From NCBI GenBank assembly GCA_002897115.2, contig BCIH01000005.1, forward strand, positions 1,160,683 through 1,224,682: a stretch of 64,000 nucleotides of DNA. Direction: 5' to 3'. Below the pieces are notes generated by a model. It did no database searches. It saw only the letters and a program-made list of their open reading frames with translations, and was not told the DNA's origin. The DNA is from Prototheca cutis (lineage: Eukaryota > Chlorophyta > Trebouxiophyceae > Chlorellales > Chlorellaceae). The position numbers were made by a program, and so were the translations under genes. Of this stretch, positions 12,059 through 23,565 are shown one piece after another. Each line of letters begins with the position of its first letter. Position 1 is the first letter of the stretch.

Positions 12059-14347
12059 ATCATTGCTGCTGTTGTTTTAATGCAGGGGGTGTTCAGCACA
12101 ATGGATTGAAATGCTGGCAGTAACACCCCTCCCCACTTCCCACCCTTTGACTCAGGATTACGGCAGCCCTGAGCGATCGGGCAAGTTGACCGTGCTGAAG
12201 CAGGTGCTCCAGCACTGGCACACCCAGGGTCACAAGTATGTGATGGCGGTGGTGGGGTCGTGGGCGCATGTGTGCGTGACACCTGGCAGCACGTCGCTGT
12301 CTGCTGGGAGAAGGGGGAGAGGTGCGCTGTCATGTGCTGTCGCCTCTCAAACGCCGCAGGCAGCTCTGTTAATGATCGGAGCAGGCGCCCAACACAAACG
12401 CCGTCGCCATCCGAGGACTTAGAAAACATGCATCTCATGCAAAAAAAATGCGCCCCTGCCGCAGAGCGCTGGTGTTCACGCAGACGCAGCAGATGCTGGA
12501 TATTGTCGAAAAAATGGTGGAGAATTCAGGGTACCGCTACCACCGCATGGACGGTACAACCCCCGTGGCACAGCGGGCCACTCTCATGGACGATTTCAAC
12601 CACAACCCAGACGGTACGGTGGGTGTTGGAACAAGGTCTCCTGCCTAGCACAGTGCTTTGGGTTCCAAGTGGTCTTGCCTTGTACACGGATGGACCCACC
12701 AACCACCTCTAGGCAACCCACGGGGCCCCATACCTCTCCACCCTCTCAAATAAAATATGCAGTGTTCATTTTTCTCCTGACGACAAGGGTGGGAGGGCTG
12801 GGGGTCAACCTCACTGGGGCCAACCGCATCGTCGTGTTTGATCCCGACTGGAACTTTTCCACAGACATTCAGGTCAGTTTTTTTTGGTTTGTTTGGGAGG
12901 GGGGATGCGAAGGGCGCAGTGGTTCGTGGTCGCACAGCTTAGGTGAAGTGGGTCCCCAAGACACCCAAAAACAGGCGAGGGAGCGGGCCTGGCGAATCGG
13001 GCAGACACGGGACGTGGTCATCTACCGCTTTGTGACGAGCGGGACCATTGAAGAGAAGATCTATCATCGACAGGTGTACAAGCAGTTTCTGTCAGACAAG
13101 GTGCTCCGCGACCCTCGGCAGCGCCGCTTCTTCAAGTCCCGCGACATGCAAGATCTGTTCACACTGGGCGGTGAATATGAAGGCACGGCTGCTTTGTGGT
13201 CGGGGGACGGGGAATATGTGACAATAACCCCCGTTTGGGTGAAGTAGTGATCCTTCCTCAAAGATGACGCACCGATGACCCGTCGACAAACCCTGGTGCA
13301 GATGGCACCGAGACAGCGGCCATCTTCGGGAACAGCGAGATCTTCCTGGATGACCAGCCGGCTGCCGCTGCAGACATCTGGGGGGATGCAGGTGGCCGCA
13401 GTGCCGGGGAGGAATCGAGTGGCAGCGGAATCGCTGAGCAAGGGCCCAGCTTGGCCGACCAAGGCGGGGGCAGCATGACGACAGCGACCACCCCCATCAA
13501 GCAGGAGCCTCCCGATGCATCGCAGTCGGAACCTGGGCCACCCAATGATCAGGGCCTACTGGCGTCGACGCACGCAGCAGGTGATGAGACCTTGCCGCTC
13601 ACGCCGGGCTTGACTGCTCGAGGCCAACTCACAATTACCTCCCCAGCCAATCACCAAGTCGCTAGTCCGGCAGAGCGTAAGCCCGACACCGCATCAACAG
13701 GCACGACAGACCTGCTGCGGGCGCTGTTTGAGGGTGCGGGGCTGCACAGTGCGGTGGACCATGCGGCGATTGAGCACGCCAACGACCCCGAAACCATGGA
13801 GCGGGATCGGGAGGCGATGCGCGTGGCTCGCGCCGCAGCAGCCGCGCTGCGAGCCTCCCGTGCGAGTCTGGCCGCGGCTCCCATTTCGCAACCAACCTGG
13901 ACCGGCCGCTCTGGAGGCCCGCGCTTCGGCCGGGTGGGTGCCAACGGTGCCAGCCGTGGAGGGTCTGGCTCCTCAGCAGCACTCCAACCGGGCACCGTCC
14001 GGCCGGGCCAGGCCGCACCGCACAGCAGCCTCCTGCTGGCACGCATGCGTGCTCGAGCTCAAGGTGTTTCTGCGCCGGTGGAGGCTGCGGAGGCAGCAGG
14101 TACACCTTCTGGTTCCGCTGTCTCGCTCGCCACTCCCGCCGAACGCCTGGCCAGCGAGGTGGTTGCCTTTCTGGAGTCGGTGGGTGGCTCGGCGCCATCC
14201 AATGCCGTGGTGGAGCATTTCCAGCCACAGCTGCCTGAGTCCCAGCTGGCCGTCTTCCGCGGCGTGCTCAAGTCGGTGGCGACGCTGAAGAAGGTGGGAA
14301 CAGGCAAACTCTGGATGCTCAAGCGTGAGTTTGGGGGCCAAGGGTGA
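9206..14347 (+). CDS. ERCC6: CSB/ERCC6/RAD26 SNF2-family ATPase
   Basis: DNA translocase that recognises stalled RNA polymerase II and starts transcription-coupled nucleotide excision repair in the nucleus. Start is ATG 9206 (a second ATG follows at 9209). The N-terminal part has the CSB-type [11 protein letters not shown] segment (10006-10090) and a basic/acidic linker. The helicase core begins with [20 protein letters not shown]. Motif [10 protein letters not shown] is at 11151-11177, and motif II LDEGHRI is at about 11463-11483; DEGH rather than DEAH is usual for CSB. The C lobe has [15 protein letters not shown] and motif [13 protein letters not shown] at about 12985-13017. The C terminus is a winged-helix-like segment (about 14130-14330). 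Exons, approximate: 9206-9289, 9427-9838, 10006-10090, 10234-10350, 10531-10762, 10966-11988, 12155-12236, 12470-12615, 12765-12871, 12974-13170, 13293-14347. A strong GTGAGT donor just before the stop leaves the last few residues uncertain. Confidence 0.93.
12022..12057. repeat. (GT)n microsatellite in a CSB intron
   Basis: About 17 GT units begin shortly after the donor of the intron that follows the long helicase exon of CSB. It lies inside the intron and does not touch the reading frame. Confidence 0.9.
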
Positions 14348-14712
14348 TATCGGTTCGTGGAGAGGACAGCAGGTGCTGCTACTGCTGCTGAGGGAGAGTG
14401 ACATGCAGGACATGCCCAGATCAGTGGATGACGGTGTGTCCCTTTCAGTGATTCTCCTGGTGACTATTTGATTTGACTTTGACAGGAGATGTCAATGAGC
14501 AATACGGTGCCCTGGTCAGTGATGGATGGTCATGTGAGGTCAATCGATCACATGTGTGGGCCCAGTCAAAGAACGTCGGCATGCAAGGTGGAAAAAGGAA
14601 TGGAGGAGCACCATGCTATCCAATGCCAGCAGTCTTTTCTCGTCCAGAGAACGAAAATTCCGGCAGTCTCTGCTGGCTAGAAGGGAGCCTAAACATTCAA
14701 AAGCTGCCGCTC
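14348..14712. other. convergent 3' spacer, CSB / SEC8
   Basis: Tail-to-tail spacer of 365 bp between two stop codons. It presumably holds both 3' untranslated regions. No other feature is visible. Confidence 0.5.
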
Positions 14713-17700
14713 TCATGCGCCTCCTCCAGCCTGCAAGCCCAGCAGGCTTCGCAGGCGTGCCAAGTCCAAAGCTCTGTCCTCTGCATCGTCGCTCACCGCG
14801 ACCACCAGAGCCTCCCACCCTTGCACCGAAAATGCATCCGGGTGTGCGGTCGCTGCATCCATTACGCCACGCATGCCTGCGGGGTCTTGCAGAAGGGACA
14901 GCATGCCACGCAGCGACCGCATCGCCGCTGCCGCCTGCATGCCGGCACGGTGCCGCCCACTCGCAGTGCACGGTGCGGCCGCCAGCACGGCTTCCACAGC
15001 CGCCAAGCCCTCGGCCAGGTCCTGTGGTGGTGTGGAAGGTGATTCTCCTGTATGTCGTGTAGCGTCCGTTTCCAGCGTGCCTTGCGCAGAGTTGGAACCC
15101 TGCATGGCAGCGTTGCCATGACCGCTCAAACGCACAACTCCTTGCTGCTGGTTCCGCAGGTTTGTCGCAGTCCAGAGTCGAGGCAGCTCGCACTCCAGCG
15201 CCGCCTGAGCTGCCAGGGGTGCGCCCTCGACGACGTAAAACGCCTGGTCTGGCGACAATGTCCCGGCTGCTGCACTTTCCAGCTCACGCAGTGCCTTGGC
15301 CAAAATCTCGGCACGCTGCGTCAGGGTTGTCGTGGCCGGACGGGGAGGCGCGTCGGTAGCGTGTGTGCCAGCTGCTCCATCGGCCCCCCCTCCGGTCAGC
15401 ACACACACCGTCTGCAGCATGGCTTCCAGGCGCAGCGTGCGCAGCGTGAGCCCTGTGAGTGAAACCCCCCGATCCACCTGCGACGAGAGCACGGGCTCCG
15501 AGCCCAGAGGCCCAGCCGCGTGCTCCAGTGCCCCAGCAAGCGTGCAGGCTGCCCGCGCTCGCTGGGCACTCGTCCCAAAGCTGTTTTGAGGAATGACATG
15601 ACGGTGCTTTGTAGTATCGCGAGCGGATTTTGTTGCTGTTGGTCCCGCTCCAATAACAACAGCAGGACTGGCATCGTGGGCTACCACCTGCACGAGCTTC
15701 CTCGCAAGCGCCAGCGATGCTTCAGCACCTCCCGCCGACCAGCGAGAGGCCAGCAGCGCCGTCTCCACGCCGCTGCCTGTCCCTGGTGGAGTCCCAAAGG
15801 CAGCGGGCGAGCCCAGCAGTGCCGCGGCGGGCTCGGTCGCCATGGCCGCCACCCATGCTGGCGTGCCGGCCAGGTGGAAAGCGGGAAAGGGTTCCAGTTC
15901 GCACTCGATCGCCACCTGGCAGCTGGACACCACCTCACCCAGCACATTCTCCGCGATGCCTGCGCGTTGATTGAGTTGGCTTGAGTTCTTGCTGTTAGTT
16001 AATGAAACTGGCATACTCTATTCTTCCAAGTCCAAAGCAGCGGGCCCAGGTGAGCTTGTGTGGCCACTGCTGTTTTCCAGGGACCCAAACCACACCGCCT
16101 CGTCCAGTCACCCAGCAATCAACGGGCCCAACACAGAGGGCCGCAGCAGCAGTGGATCAATTCATCGCCACCACCAGCCTACACACCGAGCAGGTCTGCG
16201 GAGACGGGGGGCAGGGCTTCCGCCCAAGCCAACGCGTCGGCAACGACGGCGTGCGCCGCCTCCAGGCCCGCGGCATTTGACCCCGGCAGCGCACTTGCGC
16301 GTGCACCGCCGCGGACGGCCTCGAGCGCTGTCGCGCTCCGGCGGCGCAGGTGGACGTATGCCGCAGGGAGGAAGCTGTGCCGAAGGTGTGAATCCAGCCA
16401 CGCACCCAGGTCTGCGGCTGACGCGGCAGCAGCACTGCCCAGAAGCCGTCGCGCCGCCGGCACCGCTGGGGGCAAACCGGGCGGTGTCCCCTGGCCATCC
16501 GCGCCGCCACCCAGGGTCAAACCCGCCACTTTACCTAAAAGCTTGAGGGGACTTGTCAGAGCCGCGGCGACGGACGCCCCCGGCTGAGCTGCCGGGCCCC
16601 GCTCCTCGTCGAGCTTGGCCATGGCGCCCGTGATGTTGAGCACGATGCGTTCGCCCGAAGCCAGGAACGCCAGCACGTGAGGGTAAAGTGCGACGGCCAT
16701 CCGCGGATCTGCAGGAGCATCATCATCACGCCGGGGGCCTCCAGCAGTCCCAACACCACCACTGCGAGCTACGTCTCCGGGAGATGGAATTGGCGCATTG
16801 CCGGCTATCGAGAGCCCCGCGCGGACGGCCTGCGCGATGGAGTCTGTCCCGACACCAACAGGTGCGCCACCGTAAACGGCGCTGTCAAACAGTGGTCCCA
16901 GGTTTGCCGACGGCAGCCGCCCAGATGTAGCGCCACGAGACAGCAGCGGCGCTGACAGAGTGCCTGAAGAAAGTGCGATTGAAACCCCAGGCCCCGCATC
17001 GCGAATGGAAACATGGCTCCTGCCAATGGGTGCGGGCATCCCGCCACCATCATCGTTACCCCCTTCCCTGCCGGCTCCAACCAACGCCACCCCTGACAGG
17101 GTCCACGAATCCGAAGAACCGGGAGCGCCGAGGCCCAGGGTGGCTTCGCCTCCCCAGCGATCGTCAAGCTCGTGCCGCAGCGAAAACTGCAGCCCTTCAT
17201 CGTCGCCATCTCCTCGTTCAACCGCCGGGGACAGCCAGGGGGCGCTGCCATCAGCGCCACGCACCGCCCCACGCCCCGGCAGGCCCCCTCTGTTGGCGTG
17301 CCTGTCGGTGCGCCGGGTTGCTGTGCCCCCGGCTCCTGGCCCACTGGCGTCGAGAAGTTGGCGGAGCACCTCGCAGACAGCGCCCTGAAGCAGGGCCCAA
17401 CACGCCGCACCTTCTTCCAGCCGCGCCTCGATCGATGAGGCACCACCAGTGCTGGCTCCCTGCGTCCTGGAACCGCTCCCCTCCCCAGGTGCACCCCCCC
17501 AGGAACCCCCATCGCCATCACCGGGAGGCAGAAGCGCGGCCTGCCCCGGGGTCAACGGCGTCCGTGGCGCCACGCCCAGCGTGCAAAGCGCGCGCACCGT
17601 CCCGGCCAGCACGGCCAGGCCCGCCGCCGCCGTGCGCCGAATCAGCGCCACCTCGGCCGCAAACGGCGCCGTGTCGGGGTGGGCCGAGCCCCCAGGCTGC

Positions 17701-19403
17701 TGCCAGGCGCGCAGCGTGGCCGCTGCCGTCCGCTGGGGTGCAGCCGTGGACAGCAGGTCGGACCATCCGCCGCCGCCAGCAGCTTCCATGGACAGCATCA
17801 GCGATTGGGATGTGGCCAATGCTGCTCCGCGGTCGCCAGGGAATGATGCCAGTACGGTAGCCATTCCCCCACGCTCTGGCGAGATGGATGTTGAAGCTCT
17901 TCCTCCCCGGGGTGGTGATGATGTGTTGGCGGCAGCACCGTTGTTATTCACACCGGTGGCGGGCTCTCCACCAGTTCCTCCTTCCCCTACAACCCCGCCG
18001 CGCGCGGCAGACTCAATGACCGTGCGCATTCGGGCCGGGGTCGCGGCCAGGAGCGCCCCCCGCGCCTCTCGTGCGCCGCCCAGCCTCACGACGCAGCCCA
18101 GCAACTCGAGCAGCGCGGCATCGTTGGCAGAGGACAGACCGGGCACGCTCACCCCGCCCGCGCCCTGCAGGTGGCCCCGATCTGCTGGGCCGGGCGACGC
18201 GTACGCCGAGCGCGTGCGGCGGTGCGTGGGCCGCCTCGGTGTCGCCGTGCCGCCCGCCACCTGCGACGGCTGGCGCTGCAGCTGATGCTGGTCGGGGGCA
18301 TCAGTGACTGGACCACGCGAGGGAGAGGCCCAGGGCGGAATCCCGCTGCGTTCCCGCGTCAAAGATGGCGCGGGAACCAGACCTCTGCCGAAAAGGCCTC
18401 CCGGCGTTTCATGAGAATTACCACCCACATTGCTAGAGCTGCCAGGTCCAGTCACCCCGCCACCAGTGGCTGCCGCAATGAGCTGGGCGGCTTCGACGCC
18501 GATGGCGGTCAGTCGGGCATCTGCCTCAGAGCACAGCGCGCGCAGCAGGCCGGTCCTGGCGACGACGGCGTCTCGCCGGACCTGGGCGAGCGCGCCGACG
18601 GCAGCCAGCTCCCGCCGGGCCAGCAGGTCGCCGGCCGCCAGCGCTGCAGCTGTGGCCTCGGCCCATCGTTTTCCCGAGCGGGAAGTGGCCACGCGGCGGG
18701 GGGCGGCCGCGGCGGCGTCGACTTCCTGCAGCACGCGCGCCGCTTCGGTCGCGAGCGCATGGCGGTGCCACAGCCCGCGCACGGGCCCCAGTCGGAGGTC
18801 CAGCGCCGACCCCGCGCCGGTGAGCCCCGCCCGCAGCGCAGTGAGCTGGGCACGCGCGTCGGCAAACTCGCGCAGGATAAGAGAATGGCTGCGGATGGTG
18901 CGGTTGAAGCCAGCATAGTACGTGTCCACGACCGCCGTCACCAGCGCATCCACCGCCGCCGTCTGGGACCGGAGCTGTCATTTTTTTTGGTGTTTTGGGG
19001 GGGGGGGGTTTATCAAACTTCCATTGGCAGCGGTACAGCATGCCGGGCAACCATGACGGCCAACGACTGCCAAAGGTCCAGCAGAGACATTGCTGCTCCA
19101 GTCAAAATCCATCACGACAGTCATGAACATGTGTGCATGGCTACCACAGAGGCATCAGACAGGCAGTGTCATGCATCAGGGCATGGGCAATGTGTGCCAC
19201 CCCTACCCTCCGACCCCCCGTACCACCCCCACCCTCACCCTGGCCAGGTCCTGCTCCGCCGAGTCCCCGCTGAGCAGGGACAGGACATGGCCCACGGAGT
19301 CAAAGCGCTCCTGCTTGTAGCTGTCTGAGATGCTCTGCAGGGCCACGTCCACCGCGTCCCAGTCCACGCCCCCGGCGCCGATCACTTCCTGCTGCGTGGC
19401 CAT
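14713..19403 (-). CDS. SEC8: exocyst complex component SEC8 (EXOC4)
   Basis: Subunit of the exocyst, which tethers secretory vesicles to the plasma membrane. The N terminus matches plant SEC8 closely: RFDSVGHVLSLL, then AGFNRTIRSHSLILREFADA, a LWHRHALATEAARVL block, and LARRELAAVGALAQVR followed by TGLLRAL. Three exons join in phase: 19403-19239, 18974-16187 and 15959-14713. These sum to 4200 nt, or 1399 residues. An in-frame upstream ATG at 19451 would add 16 residues. The protein is longer than the roughly 1,050 residues usual in plants. The extra length is Gly/Ala/Ser/Pro-rich filler in the middle (roughly 16900-18450 on the minus strand), not an obvious extra domain. It is head-to-head with GCNA, 297 bp away. 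Confidence 0.9.
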
Positions 19404-19700
19404 TGGGCCTCCGGCCTGCCGTGCCAAAGGGAGTCGCGAGCCAGAACTCACCGCATTTTATCCCATCTTGCGCGATGATCAGTGAGTATGACGCGGTTTT
19501 CTGGTGTGATCATCGCCTGGCCTGCATGCGGGTTGGCCAGGTCTCCATCACCGGCGAAAGCGTTGCGTGATTAGGCGCCAGCACGAGTCGGGGAGTCAGG
19601 TCCCGACAGCTGGGCACTGAAGCTCGCAGTGCTGTATGCCAAACAGCTCCATTCTGGATCACTTCTCTGCGACAATCCAGTAGGCAAACAAAAGAGCAGG

Positions 19701-21833
19701 ATGGAGAGCACACCGACGCGGCTGGTTGACGGCTCGCCTGGTGACGTGCCGGTGACTCCTGCGGCCGGTGCCAGCCCGTCCAGCGTGGATTCTGATGACA
19801 TGCTGACCATTCTGAAGACGGCAAAGGCCAGATTTGCCACTCCAATAGTCTCTGGTCTCCAGGGTATGCGCAATATGATGGTGGGTGAGTGTTTTCCTTG
19901 CGCACTGGAAGTGGCCGGGTGGGAGCCATATCAACACCGCCATGTGCAGTCACCCGACCAGCAGAGTGGACGCCCCCTCGGCGGCTGGCCCCGAGTCTGG
20001 AAGATGACGCTCGTGATGCATCGAGTCCCCAGGACTGGGTTCTATCCGTGCCAAGGACCTCCACGAGACGGTGAGATGCATCACAATTGTTTGCTGGCGG
20101 GTTTCTCGCGCGTGGATGCAGGAACCGAGCTGTTCACCAACTGACCCTGCCCAGGGGATGCTGGATTCTGTCATGATGCACTCAAGTCATTTGCCGTAGG
20201 ATGAGGGTACTGGACAGTGACTCTGACATCGAGCAGCAAACTTCAGAGCCGGGCGCTGTCAGCCCCGGTTCGGAGGATTCCGTGCTTGCGTGGTCGAGCT
20301 CCAGCGAGGGTTCGTCCCTGGGCGGCTTTATTGTCCCCGATAGCGACAGCGAGAGTCAGGGCAGCGAGGGCTCGGAGATGGACAGCGACTTTGTGGACTT
20401 GGTGGAAGAGAGCAGTAATGATGAGAGGGGGCATCGCGAGGCCTCTCCACCAAGCCAGCCGCCAAGTCCTCCAGGCCAACGAGAAGGAGGTGGTATTGAT
20501 GGTTACAAACACGCCACGCAGGCCCCCACACGGCCACGGGCAGGTGCCGGGGTCAAAGCATTTGCAAAGGAGCGGGAACAGCTGGCGGCAGAGCTGTACG
20601 CCCAGTACAACACCATCGTGTTTGACGACCGGCTGCCTGGGGACATGGAGTTGCGCTGGAACGTGCGCATGCTGCGGACGGCAGGCAGAGCCCATGGACC
20701 CCTGCTCGGCAAAGATGGATCCCTACGGTGTGTGGCTTTGCTGTATGTGGGTTTTAGGGTTTGTGAGCGGACCCTTTTCTTTCTTTCCTACCCTGCTCCC
20801 ACCCACAATCCCAATGCCCACTCCGACCGAGCCCAAACAATACAGCCGGCTGGCCTTTATCGAGCTGAGCACCAAGGTTGTGGACTCGCGGGCCAAGCTG
20901 GGGGAGACGCTGTGCCACGAGATGTGCCACCAGGCAGTGTTTATCCTGGACGGCAGCCTGACAGATCAGCACGGCCCCCTGTGGAGGGCGTGGGCCAACC
21001 GTGCCCAGCGCCGGCTGCCGGGCATGCAAGTTAGCCGCTGCCACCGCTACGACGTCTTCCGGCCCCACCGGTACCAGTGTCGCAATGTCGAGTGAGAGGG
21101 GGGCGGGGGGGGGGATGTTGCCCTGAGAGGAGTTTGTCATACCAGCAAGGTGCCTGTCGTACCAGTTCATCGGCTGTCGAACCAAAGGCAACAGCGGGTG
21201 ACCATGGAAGCCAACCAACTCCTCGTGCAGCTGCCGGCAGGAGTATGGCCGGCACAGCAACAGCATTGACGTGGCTCGTGCGGCGTGTGGGGTGTGTGGC
21301 AGCATGCTGGTCTATTTGGGCCGGTTCCATCCAGACAACACCCCAGCTGCCCGACGTGCACCCACTGCCTTCAGCCTCCATGTCAAGNACAATTTTGCCA
21401 TGGGTAAGAAGAAGAAAGTGGGAGTTGGTTTGCCGTGGGTGCTTTTTGGAGGCCAGGGGATGCTGGNCTCNATGCATGTGGGAGCCGCCCTGTTCTGGCG
21501 CCGCAGGCAAGCACAGGCAGGGGGCTCCGCATTGCTTCCAATGGAGGGCCAGCGCACTGTCCATGGATGTGATAGCAACATGGATAGCAGTGGCTCACAC
21601 GACGCTCGGCTCCGTGCTTGTTGGCGGCAGCACCTTGTTCAATACTACGGCGGACCATCCCCCCGCGCACTGCAGTGAAAAGCTTGCTGGGAAAATCTGC
21701 CACGCACGAGCAGGTCATGAAGGAGCTTTCTGCACAGTGGACTGCACGCAAGGCCCAGCAGGCTCTGGATCAGGCCAAGGTGCTGGAGGACGAAGCCTCC
21801 ACGTGCGATGCCCTCAGGGCCCTGGGCCTCTAG
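19701..21833 (+). CDS. GCNA: GCNA-like SprT metalloprotease with zinc finger
   Basis: SprT-type zinc protease of the GCNA/ACRC family, whose members degrade DNA-protein crosslinks in the nucleus. The order is a short N-terminal segment, an Asp/Ser/Glu-rich acidic region starting MRVLDSDSDIEQQ (from 20201), and a SprT domain with YNTIVFDDRLP. The active site HEMCH is at about 20918-20932, followed by GPLWRAWANR. A four-cysteine ribbon (YQC..DC ... CGVCG) carries the GRHSNSID signature. The tail has THEQVMKELSAQW, resembling the HMG-box remnant seen in plant SprT proteins. Six exons join in phase: 19701-19884, 19950-20070, 20200-20727, 20846-21091, 21231-21403, 21676-21833 (1410 nt, 469 residues). 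One ambiguous base (21388) falls in a codon of the tail. Family assignment is strong; the crosslink-repair role is inferred from family. Confidence 0.9.
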
Positions 21834-22055
21834 TCAGACCCGGCGCAGCTTCTGCGCGACTGGCGCTCGTGTTTGCATTGGCCAGGGGCACGCAGGATTC
21901 GAAAACGAGGTGAGGCGCGTCTCGGGAAGCATCATTGCCTTCCCAGATGCTCTCCCAAAAGATTCCGCTCAGTGTACGGCGTTTCGGAACCGAGATTCCA
22001 CTGCAGGGGCTGTGATCGAGCCGGACCCGGTGGTGGTGCCGAGCCGGCGACACCT

Positions 22056-22378
22056 ATGGCCGCGCCCACCAATGGCGTCTTGTACGCCCTGGTGGCTCGC
22101 GGCCCCGTTGTCCTGTGCGAATACAGCCTGGTTCGAGGAAACGCTCCCCTGGTGGCCCTGTCTCTGCTTGAGAAATGGCAGAAGACCTCGGTAGACAAGG
22201 CCTCCTTTGTGGCCGACCGCCATGTGTTCCACATCATGACCGAGGATGGCATCACCTACGTCTGCATGAGCGATGAGGCGAGTTGGAATCGTGGCATGTG
22301 TGTCTCCATGTTGTCAATGATTATTGGTGCTGTTGCGATGCTGGGCCTGTAAAAGGACGCCGCTGCCTGCCTGCCTGC

Positions 22379-22419
<41 letters not shown>

Positions 22420-23137
22420 GGTGGGGGAGGGGGGGAGGGTGGAAGGCCGCTGCATCCGAGTGGCAAGGCGATGCTGAGGAGTGAATGGCATGCTGCAGCA
22501 CGCCTGCAATCAGAATTGGCCCCTTGCAAAGAGGCCATTGAATGAATAAATGACCACACCTACCATTAACCACTCGGGCATCGTACAGGGCCTTGGGCGG
22601 CAGGCTGCGTTTGCGTTCCTGGAGGAGGTGCGAGCAGCCTTTCGGCGGGCGCACGGACCCGTGAGCCGAACGGCAATTGCGTATGAACTGAACACGGCGT
22701 TCGAGCCGGAGCTGCGGCTGCTGGTCAGCAAGGCCAACGCAGACCCTCGGAACGACCTGCTGCGGCGGGTCCAGGGCGAGATGAGCGATCTCAAGTCCGT
22801 CATGGTCGACAGCATCGACAAGGTGGGCTGCCGTGTTGGTGGTGATCTGAATGCCTATTGCAACAGAGTCTGTCCTCAAATCCAGCCCCCAAGCACTCTC
22901 GCCCCAAGACACCCCCCGAAAAAACAGATCTTGGACCGGGGCGAGCGGCTCGACGTGCTGGTGGACCGGACAGAGGACCTGGCAACGCGGACTCTGGTGT
23001 TCAAGCGCGAGGCGCGGCGCGGTGCGCGCACGCTGTGGTGGGCGGCCTGGCGCATGCGGGTGCTGGTGGCCGCGCTGTGCACATTGGGCCTTTATGCGCT
23101 GGTGGCCCTGGTCTGCAGCCCCACACTGCACTGCTAG
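22056..23137 (+). CDS. VAMP7: VAMP7-like longin R-SNARE
   Basis: Membrane fusion protein of the secretory/endosomal system. Exon 1 is a longin domain (starts MAAPTNGVLYALVARG, with ITYVCMSDE near its end). Exon 2 begins GLGRQAAFAFLEEV and ends in the first half of the SNARE helix. Exon 3 begins ILDRGERLD, where the arginine is the zero-layer residue. It continues through the second half of the helix to a C-terminal membrane anchor ending in CSPTLHC. Exons 22056-22277, 22589-22822 and 22928-23137 give 221 residues, the usual VAMP7 size. The first intron appears to use a GC donor (GAG|GCGAGT). The second intron is 105 nt with no stop in frame. VAMP71 versus VAMP72 subclass cannot be told here. 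Confidence 0.9.
22363..22418. repeat. CTGC/CTGG tetranucleotide tract in VAMP7 intron 1
   Basis: Several CTGC units are followed by about ten CTGG units, then a G-rich stretch. It lies wholly inside the first intron of the VAMP7-like gene. Confidence 0.85.
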
Positions 23138-23565
23138 AGGTTTTTCCCCACGAGCACTGCTCTTCGCCACGGCACTACATGTTCTCAATGGAAAGGAGGA
23201 TCCCCCACTAAGAAGGAGCGAGAGAGTGTCACTGTTACAGCGCGATGGTCAGGGTACAGCGTGGGGAAAAGAAANGGCGCCAAGCTCCGGGGAAAAGGCA
23301 GTACATGGAGCGTGCCAACAGGGAAGCCAATGCTACACCGTACAGGGCAAACCCATCGGACAGGGCACACTCTCGGCGCATGCGCAGAGGGCACTGGTCC
23401 TTTCTCGTGTGTTGGAGTGTGGAGCATCGTAGCGCGGGTGGATCAGATGGATGGGTTGGCAGGTGGACTGGGGAGAATGGGGGTTGGGGCCCCAGCTCGC
23501 CTCAGGAAATGAACCTGCCCTTCAGCCCCAGGCCCCCAAGGCCTCCTGTCCCACACCACATAGTC
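23138..23565. other. convergent 3' spacer, VAMP7 / RINGv
   Basis: Tail-to-tail spacer of 428 bp containing one ambiguous base near 23275. No coding or repeat signal was seen. Confidence 0.5.

Noticed and set aside
22363..22440. CTGG repeat considered as a CRISPR-like or minisatellite array
   Set aside because: The units are four bases with no spacers; it is a simple microsatellite in an intron.
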